Under the pieces are notes generated by a model that had not been told where the DNA came from, made no database searches, and saw only the letters and a list, made by a program, of their open reading frames with translations. A program made the translations under genes and the position numbers. Shown piece after piece: positions 1 to 8,296 of a stretch of DNA of 64,000 nucleotides. Each line of letters opens with the position of its first letter. The first letter of the stretch is position 1. This DNA comes from Microcoleus sp. FACHB-61 (GTDB lineage Bacteria > Cyanobacteriota > Cyanobacteriia > Cyanobacteriales > Microcoleaceae): the NCBI GenBank assembly GCA_014695295.1, contig JACJNY010000044.1, positions 18,184 to 82,183 of the forward strand, given 5' to 3'.

Positions 1-905
1 GCTTTGCAATCGATCGCCCTCAGCAACCGCCGAAACCACTCATCTTGATACCAAAATTTTATTCCCTGAAAACTGCGTTTTTCATCCCACAATTTCTCGT
101 GAGTATCGAACAGCATGACGAGGCGTTCTGGTTTATTTCTGCCAGCCATTGCCGCATTCAAATCACCTGCAAACAATGTCGGCAAACAGTCTATTAACTC
201 AGTATCAATATCTTTGCTGCGAATTTCCTTCGCCTTGTCGTCGCTGACACCCAAGCTATTTTTAATTAATTGCATCGCTCGCTCAATGCCGCCAAATTTA
301 TCTAGCAATTTGAGAAATCCTACACCTAGCCCCATCGGCATTCCTCCGAAAGCTTCAATCGCAGATGTAAACCATTCCATTACATCATGATGAGGGAAAA
401 GTTGTTCGAGAGTTGCGTTTGACTCGCCTTTGTTCAGCAAATACCAAAAGCAAGCAAAATCATAATTGGGAAACTTAAACTTGTATTTCTTTGCTGCTTC
501 TGCCAGATTGCGCCGCAACATCAGCAAGCCATAAAATCTATCTTGCGGTTTATCTTTAATCGATCCCGCGAAATCGTGCCTGACTACGGGTATGGGAGTA
601 TAGGTTTTAGGTTCAGCGTGGCGGACGAAATTAGCAACTTCAGCGGCTTGTGATTCTGGGAGTGCGCGCAATTGTTGCCAAACCTGCGACGAAAATCTTT
701 TGCAGCAGTTAACCTGCAAGTGTTTTAGCAGCAATGACTTGCCGTTGCCTCCATCGCCGTAAAAATACAAAATTTGTTCGCGGGGCGGGTCTTCGTTTAA
801 ATAAAAGGCAAATAGGCGGGTAAATTTGTGTCTGCCTGTGAATAGTTCTAATTGGCGATCGCCGCTAATAGATTTGCTTTCAAAATCTTCGTCGTCAATT
901 GGCAT
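1..905 (-). CDS. P-loop ATPase, partial (3' end beyond window)
   Basis: The reading frame opens at an ATG at 903-905 and stays open to the left edge, giving about 301 residues without the C-terminus. A clear Walker A motif, YGDGGNGKS, lies near residue 50, preceded by a segment (FTGRHKFTRLFAFYLNEDPP) that resembles the N-terminus of cyanobacterial AAA/STAND-type ATPases. The rest has no motif I can name. The protein is probably a cytosolic nucleotide-dependent switch or sensor, but the downstream effector or repeat domain that would define its role lies outside the window. I infer the ATPase activity from the P-loop only. No signal peptide or membrane segment is visible. Confidence 0.7.
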   Translation of the reverse strand, partial: MPIDDEDFESKSISGDRQLELFTGRHKFTRLFAFYLNEDPPREQILYFYGDGGNGKSLLLKHLQVNCCKRFSSQVWQQLRALPESQAAEVANFVRHAEPKTYTPIPVVRHDFAGSIKDKPQDRFYGLLMLRRNLAEAAKKYKFKFPNYDFACFWYLLNKGESNATLEQLFPHHDVMEWFTSAIEAFGGMPMGLGVGFLKLLDKFGGIERAMQLIKNSLGVSDDKAKEIRSKDIDTELIDCLPTLFAGDLNAAMAGRNKPERLVMLFDTHEKLWDEKRSFQGIKFWYQDEWFRRLLRAIDCK

Positions 906-1202
906 AAATGTGCAGATGAGGTGTTAATTTAATTATAAGCAAAAATTAGATGGGCTCGGTGATTGAAATCGCCTCTCCACAAACTTTAGTTTCTCTCTCA
1001 CAGACTAAGAGATTGAGGAAATCTTTAACCCGGATTTAGCATAATTATTCAGTCCTCATAGCGAAGACTTTAGCTTTGAGGCAGGGGTTTAAACTCCTGC
1101 CCGATCGTTGCGATCGTCCGCTTGGAATGGCCGAAAGTTTGACTATTAAGCGGTTTCAACCGCCGCAGAAACTGCAACAAATAGTGACAGAGAAATAGAG
1201 CT
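906..1202. other. Intergenic gap with dispersed-repeat remnants
   Basis: No gene is seen between the divergent ATPase and the M48-like gene. The segment at about 1048-1110 (pattern GTCCTCA...GAAGACTTTAG...) and the palindrome GCGGTTTCAACCGC at 1150-1163 match repeat types seen elsewhere in this window, for example the reverse form GCGGTTGAAACCGC near 33010. Divergent promoters must lie here, but I could not assign them. Confidence 0.45.
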
Positions 1203-3758
1203 GTGTTAGAACAGCTATCGATCGACCAGCCAAGCTATCTTAGAAAGGACGCTAGCGAAAGCACAGTCATGGCACCTCCCACTACTCCAAATCCGGCGGA
1301 TTCATCTGCAAAACAGTCTCTAGAGGCTGGGCTAGCAGCTTTGAAACAGCAGGATTACCCCACCGCGATCGCCCTTTTAGAATCCGTTACCCAAACTGCA
1401 GCTAATCAGCCGTCGGGAATCCGCGCGCAGATGGGGTTAGTGGCTGCGTACAAAGCAACCGGTAATGTGAAAAAGGCGATCGCCCTGTGCTCTTCCCTCG
1501 CCAAAAGTCCCAACCCTCAAGTCAAAACTTGGGCCGCTCGCGCTTTAACAGAATTAACCCCCCCTCGACCCCCAAAACCACCGGAAAATAAACCAAAATC
1601 CGCAGAAACTCCCCCCGAAACAGGCTTTGTTGCCTTTGATGCCGGAACAAAATCGCCGAAACAATCGATTGGGGGCGATCGACCGACCGCAGATAAAAAA
1701 ACAGGATTTTTACCTTTAGAGCCTGCTGCCGCGCCTGGAAACGCCAAATCGCAACCGATTTCCCCGCCGCCTCCACCTCCCACAGGCCAGACTTCTGAAC
1801 CAGAAAACTCGACAGCAACTGCACCGGATACCGCAGAAATTAGCAGCGAAAATAGTTCCGGTTCCCCAACAGATATCCCCGGAGTCGCCAGCCCAGCTAC
1901 TTACCAACTCACTTGGCGCGAAGCAGGGCGCGCCGCGAAAAGCCCGCGCCCGCTCAAACCGCTGAAGTTGCTCGATTTTCGGGTGCAAGCCGTTGCAAGT
2001 GCGATCGCCCTATTTTTCCTAGCCCGGTTTGTCCTGCAATTCCTGCTGACAAACACTAATTCTCTGTTGGTTCAGCTTTACATATTCAGTAGACTGCCTA
2101 TTTTCGCGCCGATTCAGCTTTTTTACCGAGATCCAACTCCGTTTGTTCAGATGGTTTTTGGATTGCTTTTGGCCTCGTCTCCGTGGCTGATAGACGCGCT
2201 GCTGAAACTGTTTTGCGGCATCGAAACTCTGCGCGGGTCAGTTTTATCCAAGCACAGCAAGGAAGCTAGTCGGGTACTGCGAAGTTATTGTACGAAGCAA
2301 AATATGCCGGTGCCGGTGCTGAAACTCTTGCCGCTGAATGTTCCTGTAGCTTTCAGTTACGGCTGTTTGCCCCGTTTTGCTCGGATTGCTGTGAGTCGCG
2401 GGCTTTTGGAACAGTTGACGGATGATGAAATTGCTACTATTTTCGCGCGGGAGTTGGCCCATATCTCTCACTGGGATTTTGCGCCGATGTCCCTGGCGCT
2501 GCTGCTGATTCAGATTCCTTACCTGATTTATTGGCAGGTGGCGCACTGGCAAGAGCGGTTGTGTGATTTAATGACGATCGAGTTTTTTCGTTCTGCTGTC
2601 AAATTTGTCGCCGCTGCAATTTCTGCTATTAGTTACGGGATTTATAAGTTGTTGCGCTGGCCGATGTTGTGGGTGTCGCGCCGCAGAGTGTATTTTAGCG
2701 ATCGCACTGCAGCAGAAATTACGGGTAATCCTAACGGTTTGACGCGGGCACTGGCTAAAATTGCGATCGGCATTGCTGATAATATCGAACAGCAAAAACA
2801 AACTAGCTTTTTTCTGGAAAGTTTCGATCTATTGTTACCCGTAGGTGTTGGACAAGCTGTAACCCTTGGTTCTGCTGCATTACACGCGCCGCTGGAACAG
2901 ATTTTGCTGTGGGATGTCAGCAATCGCGAGCGCAATTGGTTGACGGTTAACCGCGCGCATCCTTTGCTGGGAGAGCGTTTGAAGTTGTTGGCTCTTTATG
3001 CTCAATTCTGGCAACTGGAGACAGAGTTAGATTTGGCAAACGCGGGAGTGCAAGAACAACCCAGGAAAGGAAAATTGTCTCTGTTTAAGTCAATACTCGA
3101 ATTTAAAGACTCAAAACTATTTTTACAGGGTGCGCCGTTTTTTGGAATTCCGATGAGTTTGGCGATAGTCGGGGTGCTTTGGCTGATTGGGGGGATTTTT
3201 TCGAGGACGAATATTTGGCAGTTGGATTGGCTTTGGGGCGATCGATCGATTATTTGGGGCTGTTTGCCGATCGGATTTAGCATCGGTACTTTGATGCGGA
3301 TCAATTATTTCTTCCCGGATATTATACCGCGAGAAACCGCTTCGCCGAGTTTGCCGGAAATTTTGTCAAATCCCGAGAGTTTGCCGCTGGATGCTGAACC
3401 GGTGCGGCTGGAAGGGCAACTTTTGGGTCGATCGGGTATGAGTAATTGGCTGGGACAAGATTTGATTTTGCAAACGGCGACGGGTTTGGTGAGGTTGCAC
3501 TATGTTTCGAGGTTTGGCTACATTGGCTCTTTGTGGCCATTTTTGTTCAAAGAGACTACTCGCCCTAGTGATTTGATCGGAACATCTGTTGTGGCGACTG
3601 GTTGGCTGCGCCGGGGTGCTACTGTGGCGATCGACCTTGAAAGTCTCCGCAGTCAAGGAGGGAGAGTCAGTGAGAGCGGACATCCGATTTGGTCTGCGGT
3701 TTTGGCCTTTGCTGCTGCTATTTGGGGCGCATACATCATTATCCAGGGCCCAAGGTGA
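1203..3758 (+). CDS. M48-type (HtpX-like) membrane protein with degenerate zinc site
   Basis: An 851-residue protein with the architecture of a cyanobacterial M48/HtpX-like membrane metalloprotease. It has a TPR-like N-terminus (about residues 25-110), a long Pro/Ala-rich linker (about 115-250), several hydrophobic segments (about 262-340 and 425-480), the protease-like core, and two or three C-terminal membrane segments. The zinc motif, normally HExxH, reads R416-E-L-A-H420 (codon CGG at 2448-2450). The usual REYxAD motif that gives the third zinc ligand reads RVYFSD, with Val496 in place of Glu. Only the catalytic Glu and one His remain, so proteolysis is doubtful and a scaffold role is possible. 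The start is uncertain: GTG at 1203 or ATG at 1269, neither with a strong ribosome-binding site. Confidence 0.8.
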   Translation: MLEQLSIDQPSYLRKDASESTVMAPPTTPNPADSSAKQSLEAGLAALKQQDYPTAIALLESVTQTAANQPSGIRAQMGLVAAYKATGNVKKAIALCSSLAKSPNPQVKTWAARALTELTPPRPPKPPENKPKSAETPPETGFVAFDAGTKSPKQSIGGDRPTADKKTGFLPLEPAAAPGNAKSQPISPPPPPPTGQTSEPENSTATAPDTAEISSENSSGSPTDIPGVASPATYQLTWREAGRAAKSPRPLKPLKLLDFRVQAVASAIALFFLARFVLQFLLTNTNSLLVQLYIFSRLPIFAPIQLFYRDPTPFVQMVFGLLLASSPWLIDALLKLFCGIETLRGSVLSKHSKEASRVLRSYCTKQNMPVPVLKLLPLNVPVAFSYGCLPRFARIAVSRGLLEQLTDDEIATIFARELAHISHWDFAPMSLALLLIQIPYLIYWQVAHWQERLCDLMTIEFFRSAVKFVAAAISAISYGIYKLLRWPMLWVSRRRVYFSDRTAAEITGNPNGLTRALAKIAIGIADNIEQQKQTSFFLESFDLLLPVGVGQAVTLGSAALHAPLEQILLWDVSNRERNWLTVNRAHPLLGERLKLLALYAQFWQLETELDLANAGVQEQPRKGKLSLFKSILEFKDSKLFLQGAPFFGIPMSLAIVGVLWLIGGIFSRTNIWQLDWLWGDRSIIWGCLPIGFSIGTLMRINYFFPDIIPRETASPSLPEILSNPESLPLDAEPVRLEGQLLGRSGMSNWLGQDLILQTATGLVRLHYVSRFGYIGSLWPFLFKETTRPSDLIGTSVVATGWLRRGATVAIDLESLRSQGGRVSESGHPIWSAVLAFAAAIWGAYIIIQGPR

Positions 3759-3924
3759 GGAATAGCGATCGGATTGTGGCGTGAGTCGCTCTCAACGCGC
3801 ATCCTCGATCGATTGTGAGTTAAACAGTAGATGGGCGATCCTCTACCAGGGCTTCGCTAACGATGTTCTCGGTGCTGGTGGCGCACCCTACCCGATGTTC
3901 TCGGTGCTTGTCGCGCACCCTACA

Positions 3925-3966
3925 CTCTTCTTCCTTCTTCCTTCTTCCCTCTTCCTTCTTCCTTCA
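3925..3966. repeat. Heptanucleotide tandem repeat (CTTCTTC)n
   Basis: A pyrimidine-only run made of about six units of CTTCTTC with one variant unit (CCTCTTC). The period is 7 bp, typical of cyanobacterial short tandemly repeated repetitive sequences. Confidence 0.8.
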
Positions 3967-4111
3967 TAAAGAAAAGTTGCTTTTTTGCAGACATCCTGTT
4001 ACATTTATTTACATGAATTGGATTGAACCAAATAGCGCGATAACTTCTGTTGGCTAAAATCGATAAGGCATTGCGTAAAAATTGTCAACATCCCAACACA
4101 GCAAGTACAGC

Positions 4112-4136
4112 CAGCCGCTTGTCGGCTGTTTTTTTT
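4112..4136 (+). terminator. Strong intrinsic terminator, transcript not identified
   Basis: A six-base-pair GC-rich stem CAGCCG/CGGCTG with a 5-nt loop is followed by eight T residues (4129-4136). It lies about 350 bp beyond the M48-like gene and about 640 bp before the RRM gene. It may end a long M48 3' UTR or a separate small RNA starting between about 3970 and 4090. Confidence 0.75.
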
Positions 4137-4775
4137 CAACCGCTATTTTTGCTGTGCGGAATGAATTCACAAAAGTGATTCAGATGTAGTTTCCGTGAAA
4201 TTCAGCCTGAAATCTTCCTAAATAACTAGCTCTGTTACCAAGGCTGTGATACCTTTAAAGAATGGTCGGACGCTGCCGGGCCCAATTTAAGGGATACCGG
4301 GTAAGTGAGTAGTTCTCAGCATTAGGAGCGAGATTAGGAGCGAGGTAAGATTACTGGCTAAAAAAATGTTAGCAATTTTACCCATCACTGTATTAAACTG
4401 AATACTGGCATTCCGATCGCTTGCAATTGACACATCCTTGGACATAAATTTCTACACGGCGCTGGCTATAAACATTCTGAATCAAAACCGGAAGCAAGTA
4501 ATACAGAATAGCCAATAGCCTCAACATTTGAGTGATGACTAAAAGTTTACACAACAACCTGAGATTTAAAAGCTCTCTGCATAGGCGGTTAAGTTCCTGC
4601 CTTATCAGAGTAAATCATCTTTTTGTATTAAAAGGTGGGGGGAGCTGTCAAGGTTGGTGGGAGGAATGTGCAAATTCTCCGGTTATGTGGTGTTTGCCTG
4701 CGGTTAACATTCAGTTGACTTCAGCTAATGCTGTTCGAGCAAATTAATTAAAATCCAAGTCTGGAGGAATTTTTC

Positions 4776-5342
4776 ATGTCTATTCGTCTTTATGTTGGCA
4801 ACCTACCGAAGGAACTCGATCGCCAAGAATTGCAAGAAGTTTTTGCGCCGGAAGGCGAATCTGTTACCACAAAGGTAATTACAGACCGCAAAACTGGTAA
4901 ATGCAGAGGATTTGGTTTTGTGACGGTGCTAACCGACGAACAAGCCGACCAAGTTATTGAGAAATACAACGGCTTGATGTTCAAAGAAAACCCGCTGAAA
5001 ATAGAGAAGGCACTGCCCCGCTCTAAGGGTAAATCTGAGAAGGGCGAAGAAGATCAGCAGCAGTCGTCGCCGCAGTCACCGCAGTTGGTGTCGGCATCGG
5101 CGTCGCCGTCGTTGCCAGTGCCGGTGCCGCAGCCACAGCAGCGCGAGGGTTCCCCTACCCAAGGTGGAGGAGGTTCCAGCAAAAGCAATCGCCGTCGGGG
5201 TGACAACAACAAGTCTCGCCGCAATCAGTCAGCAGCAACGGTGTCGAGCGCAGATTCCGGCTCGGTGCAGCCAGATCCGCGCTGGGCGAGCGCTCTGGAA
5301 GAACTCAAGCAAAGATTGGTGGAAGCTCAGACTACTAATTAG
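4776..5342 (+). CDS. RRM-type RNA-binding protein
   Basis: A 188-residue protein with one N-terminal RNA-recognition motif (about residues 1-80). RNP2 is LYVGNL at 5-10 and RNP1 is RGFGFVTV at 44-51, so the aromatic residues that stack on RNA are present. The remaining ~105 residues are a low-complexity Gln/Ser/Pro region ending in a basic RRRGDNNKSRRN-like patch and a short acidic helix. Cyanobacterial Rbp proteins of this type bind mRNA and are often cold-induced. This tail is longer than the Gly-rich tail of many Rbps. The start has a good ribosome-binding site, GGAGG at 4763-4767, 8 nt before ATG. The long leader suggests post-transcriptional control. Confidence 0.93.
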   Translation: MSIRLYVGNLPKELDRQELQEVFAPEGESVTTKVITDRKTGKCRGFGFVTVLTDEQADQVIEKYNGLMFKENPLKIEKALPRSKGKSEKGEEDQQQSSPQSPQLVSASASPSLPVPVPQPQQREGSPTQGGGGSSKSNRRRGDNNKSRRNQSAATVSSADSGSVQPDPRWASALEELKQRLVEAQTTN

Positions 5343-5680
5343 TCGAAAATGGCGGCTAATTGCTGCTGTCTCTCGACTGCTGTTGACTGAATGTATCTGG
5401 AAGTGCGATGGAGAACCGGTCAAAAAAGCCTGTTCTCGATCGCACTATTTTATTGTAAAAAACCTCTAATATCTAGCAGTGCGGTAAAATAACCGCGATC
5501 GGGCAAGTAGCGAGGACTCAAGTCCTCAGTAAAAACCAGTTGGATTTTGGTCGATCGACCGGACACGATGTAATATCAATAGGATGCTTAGCAAAAAAAC
5601 CCAGTTTCTCTGAAAATATCGGGTTGAACAGCAAGACATCTAGAAAGAAACCGGGTTTTTATCCCCTAAATAAGTCCTGT
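5343..5680. other. Intergenic gap with inverted AGAAACCGGGTTTTT repeat
   Basis: No gene is supported. The main content is an inverted repeat at about 5595-5663 (AAAAACCCAGTTTCT ... AGAAACCGGGTTTTT), lying between the convergent RRM and TerB-like genes. A tract at 5503-5530 (GTAGCGAGGACTCAAGTCCTCAG) belongs to another dispersed-repeat type. Confidence 0.5.
5595..5663. repeat. Foldback repeat, AAAAACCCRGTTTCT arms
   Basis: Two arms of about 15 bp (one mismatch) in inverted orientation are separated by about 38 bp. The same arm sequence recurs at 7152, 12580, 12629 and, diverged, 13352. It may act as a bidirectional terminator for the flanking convergent genes, but its recurrence points to a dispersed element. 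Confidence 0.7.
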
Positions 5681-6688
5681 TTATTCGAGTGCCGAGAATT
5701 CGATAGTCTCAATAAACTCGAAAATCTTGTTCAAAATTCCCTCCACTTCCGACTCAAGGGAACCCAATTCGTCCCCCTCCTGATAAATTCGCTGAGAGCT
5801 TACCGTGTAGCAAAAATCGTCAGCGATAAAAGCCAGAAGTCCCCGGTAAGCATCCAGCCGAGTAACAGTGCCCTGGTTTTTCTGCACGCTCATAGTTGCA
5901 CCTGCAGGCAAATCGACTACCGCGAAATAAGCTTCTTCATCTTCTAAATATTCCGTGTGAAGTAACTTAGAGTTGGCAATATTAGTAAGAATTGCCTGAG
6001 AAACAAAATTGTCTAAAAAAGACTTGAGATAAGCTTCCTCGCCAACCGACTCGATAGTTTCTTCCACTTCACCAGCAATAGAGAAATAATCAATTTTCAG
6101 CAAAACACCAAAGTCGTCAGAAAAAGCAACAGAGCCTTCTTCCTCGTCAATTCTACCCCCTCGTTCCTCCTCAACAGGAATGGGGACGCTAAAATTGCCT
6201 TCAGGAGATACGTACAAATCCCCTTCTACATCAGACTCTTCGACATATTCTTGAGAGTATGCAACAATTACCTCCTCAAGAATTGCCTCAGCTTCCTCAT
6301 CTTCCAAGCCTAATGCTTGCTGGAATTCCTGCAAAAAACCCCTGTGCTTGTCAGACACTTCCCCATCTAGGACAAACATTGCTGCTGTTATGGCAAAAGT
6401 ATCTAAAACTAACTCATCTGGTAGTGACTCCCAAGCAGCATTAAATAATGCTCCTAAACTGTCTTGGGTAGCAATACCTGAGAGCCTTTGAAGCATTGCT
6501 GACATATCATCTTCCGAGTATTCTGCAAATATTTCTGATTCCCAAAGTATGCTTTCTAAGATATCAGCATCCGTGTCAGGGGAATTTGCCAAGGCTGCGA
6601 CAAGTGCTACCGCCGCTACGGATTCTTCTGGAGTGAAGCTTGCTTCGGATTTGTCTTCTGAATTGAATATTTTATCAAACTTGCCCAC
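5681..6688 (-). CDS. TerB-like acidic protein
   Basis: A 335-residue, very acidic protein without a signal peptide or membrane segment. The stretch at about residues 85-140 (TAAMFVLDGEVSDKHRGFLQEFQQALGL) has the AxxDGExSxxE pattern of TerB/DjlA-type tellurite-resistance-like helical domains, and an earlier segment (about 18-60) looks like a second, weaker copy. The C-terminal half (about 195-330) is a separate unrecognised domain. TerB domains are thought to sense metals or act as stress scaffolds, but the function here is unknown. The start is GTG at 6686-6688. It converges on the RRM gene. Confidence 0.6.
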   Translation of the reverse strand: MGKFDKIFNSEDKSEASFTPEESVAAVALVAALANSPDTDADILESILWESEIFAEYSEDDMSAMLQRLSGIATQDSLGALFNAAWESLPDELVLDTFAITAAMFVLDGEVSDKHRGFLQEFQQALGLEDEEAEAILEEVIVAYSQEYVEESDVEGDLYVSPEGNFSVPIPVEEERGGRIDEEEGSVAFSDDFGVLLKIDYFSIAGEVEETIESVGEEAYLKSFLDNFVSQAILTNIANSKLLHTEYLEDEEAYFAVVDLPAGATMSVQKNQGTVTRLDAYRGLLAFIADDFCYTVSSQRIYQEGDELGSLESEVEGILNKIFEFIETIEFSALE

Positions 6689-6780
6689 AGGTTTTGCCCC
6701 GCTAGTGTTTAGTTTTGCTATTCATAGCAAATATATGGCATAAAAAGATAGTAGTCGTCGTTACTCTGGGCGCCGGACAG

Positions 6781-6849
6781 GGCGCCGTGCCGTTTCCCTA
6801 CAGATATCGCGCCGGAAACGGCGCCGTGCCGTTTCCCTCAAGATATCGC
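6781..6849. repeat. Tandem 30-bp repeat, two copies, 39-bp period
   Basis: GGCGCCGTGCCGTTTCCCTA and ten further bases ending GATATCGC occur at 6781-6810 and again at 6820-6849 with two differences. A related TAGGGAAACGGC stretch lies near 54693, in opposite orientation. The repeat lies just upstream of the TerB-like gene and just beyond the CHAT remnant. Confidence 0.75.
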
Positions 6850-6852
6850 CTA

Positions 6853-7149
6853 TTACCAAGGGCTGCCAATGATTGTGAATCCGGCCCAAAACTTCGGGTT
6901 AGAGAAATCTGCATTTGGTACGTGTGTAGCTTGATTAATGTCGATCGCGCCTTGAGTTCCCCGCAATTGACCGTCTTTTACTACAATTTGTTTGTGGATC
7001 ATTGCCAGTTGAGCTTTTCTGAGCGCTTCAGCTTTAATTGGCTGCGATCGCAAATTGCCATAAAACTGCGTCATCAGCGCTAAAGTGGCGACATCCTTAA
7101 GGCTGTAAGGTCGATCTGCCTTAAATCCTATCGTCCTGGACGCATCCAA
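6853..7149 (-). pseudogene. CHAT-domain C-terminal remnant
   Basis: The 98-residue frame matches only the last part of a CHAT (caspase HetF-associated with TPR) protease domain. It has the typical DVATLALMTQFYGNL, IKAEALRKAQLAMI and final FWAGFTIIGSPW segments. The TPR half and the His-Cys catalytic region expected upstream are absent, and the frame begins in sequence unlike CHAT (MDASRTIGF) beside an AAAGAAACCGGGTTTTTT repeat at 7152. I read this as the stump of a larger gene lost by deletion or rearrangement. It is not likely to make an active peptidase. Confidence 0.75.
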
Positions 7150-7569
7150 ACCAAAGAAACCGGGTTTTTTGCGGTTTTTGCTGTTAGTCAGCCAAATAAC
7201 ACGACTCCCGCGCCCGCAACTCTCAGCTTACAGCCGTCAACAGCAGCGACTAATCCAGGTAGTTTGACAGTAAATTCTGCCAATACTATCCCCAATGACA
7301 TCTTGCTAAACGGCGGTTCAATTCCAACGATGAACAGCTTTAGCGGCATTGATAATGATATTCTCATCTACGACTCTAACAGCTTGTTAACATCTTTAAC
7401 CAGAACTCAAACTCAGCAAATTCAGCCTTTGCAAGCCGCGAGTTTGAGTGGCGCGATCGATTCTAATGCTAAGCCTTCTGATAATGAAGCTAACCTTTTA
7501 GTTAGTGCGAATCCGAGTCCCAGCCAGCTACCAACAAGTAGCAATTTAAGTGGCACTTCTACCAAGTAA
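7147..7569 (+). pseudogene. Unrecognised Ser/Thr/Asn-rich fragment
   Basis: A plus-strand frame is open from just after a stop at 7081 to the stop at 7567-7569. No good start or ribosome-binding site is visible: TTG at 7264 is possible, and the frame also reads back through the repeat at 7152-7170. The composition (NSANTIPNDILLNGGS..., TQTQQIQPLQAASL) resembles low-complexity parts of secreted cyanobacterial proteins. I do not recognise a domain. It abuts the CHAT remnant tail to tail across the repeat, so it is probably another gene fragment joined by rearrangement. Confidence 0.35.
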
Positions 7570-7599
7570 TTGTAGGTTTGGTTGAGGGCTATCGACCAA

Positions 7600-7636
7600 A
7601 TAAAAACCCGATTTGTTCAAGAAAGCGGGTTTTTTG
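7600..7636. terminator. Hairpin AAAAACCCG...CGGGTTTTTT
   Basis: An A5-CCCG arm and a CGGG-T6 arm flank about 17 nt, forming a stem with a T-run on either strand. It fits a bidirectional terminator between the plus-strand fragment ending at 7569 and the minus-strand toxin gene, and is also related to the CCGGGTTTTT dispersed repeat. Confidence 0.55.
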
Positions 7637-7760
7637 TATTTTTTAAGGGCTACACTTCATCTTGCAGTCTAACGTTGCCCATCACCCGCCGCAGATAACC
7701 TTTCGATCTCATAGATAACCTTAATACGGTCGGGTGCATGGGTGTTGTTAGCTGGCGTTT

Positions 7761-8030
7761 CTAGAGTTGATCAAGCAGTATGTCGTATTCTGCATGAGAA
7801 CCGACCCAGAACCAGATTACCGTGTCTTCATCTAATTGACCGACTGCCCAGTAGTCTCTATTGATTCGTGCAGAGTAAATTGGCAGTTTGGGATGAACTT
7901 TCTTGAACCGCAAACTGAGATATCTGGGATCTTGCTTGAATTGCCGATAAGCCTTGCGAGTCTGTTCCTGAATCTGCTCTAGTAGTTCAGCAAACATTTG
8001 AAGAAATTGAACGGTTGTACGGGACTTCAC
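7761..8030 (-). CDS. RelE/ParE-like toxin
   Basis: An 89-residue protein with the fold signature of RelE/ParE/HigB toxins. An N-terminal helical pair is followed by RFKKVHPKLPIYSARINRDYWAV and a final strand VIWFWVGSHAEYDILL, the usual place for the catalytic or gyrase-binding residues. The start is GTG at 8028-8030, whose GTGA overlaps the antitoxin stop, so the pair is translationally coupled. As in most type II systems the antitoxin is first. Whether it is an mRNA interferase or a gyrase inhibitor cannot be told from the sequence. Confidence 0.8.
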   Translation of the reverse strand: MKSRTTVQFLQMFAELLEQIQEQTRKAYRQFKQDPRYLSLRFKKVHPKLPIYSARINRDYWAVGQLDEDTVIWFWVGSHAEYDILLDQL

Positions 8031-8245
8031 AATGTTTCTGGATCTAATTCCTGAGTTTTGCCCGCATGATATTCAGCCATTGCCTCGGCTGCAACTTTAG
8101 CCAGCAAATCCGGGGAGCGCGCAAATGACTCATCCCACCGCTGATCATCTTCGAGTTCTTCTAGAATCAGGGTTGCGATCGCATTTTGATCGTTAGGAGT
8201 CAGGGTCTTTAATCGGGAGATCGCTTGTTCGAGTAGCTCCGTCAT
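8027..8245 (-). CDS. Antitoxin of RelE/ParE-like pair
   Basis: A 72-residue acidic protein located directly upstream of the toxin and overlapping it by 4 bp. The N-terminus (MTELLEQAISRLKTLTPNDQNAIATLILEELEDD) is the helical segment common to small cyanobacterial antitoxins. The C-terminal half, including SFARSPDLLAKVAAEAMAEYHAG, is expected to wrap the toxin. No DNA-binding fold is obvious. Autoregulation by the complex is usual for such pairs, but I see no clear operator palindrome in the 50 bp upstream. Confidence 0.8.
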   Translation of the reverse strand: MTELLEQAISRLKTLTPNDQNAIATLILEELEDDQRWDESFARSPDLLAKVAAEAMAEYHAGKTQELDPETL

Positions 8246-8296
8246 AACGATTTACTAGAGATGTATTTTTCTCGATTATTACCTACCGAGCAACCT

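Larger units (their letters stand above)
3759..4775. other. Long intergenic region with repeats, terminator and RRM leader
   Basis: About 1 kb without a convincing protein gene. From left to right it holds: two copies of a GATGTTCTCGGTGCT..GCGCACCCTAC unit (3861-3923); a CTTCTTC heptamer array; a strong Rho-independent terminator at 4112-4136; and then about 640 bp before the RRM gene, including a direct repeat of ATTAGGAGCGAG near 4323-4346. A small RNA ending at the terminator and a long regulatory leader on the RRM mRNA are both possible. Long leaders are known for cold-regulated cyanobacterial rbp genes. Confidence 0.5.

Noticed and set aside
2244..3683. Several minus-strand frames of 70-105 residues opposite the M48-like gene
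   Set aside because: All are antisense shadows of a long, well-supported coding region.
4532..4747. 71-residue frame in the RRM leader
   Set aside because: No ribosome-binding site, no recognisable protein features, and it lies within the likely 5' untranslated region.
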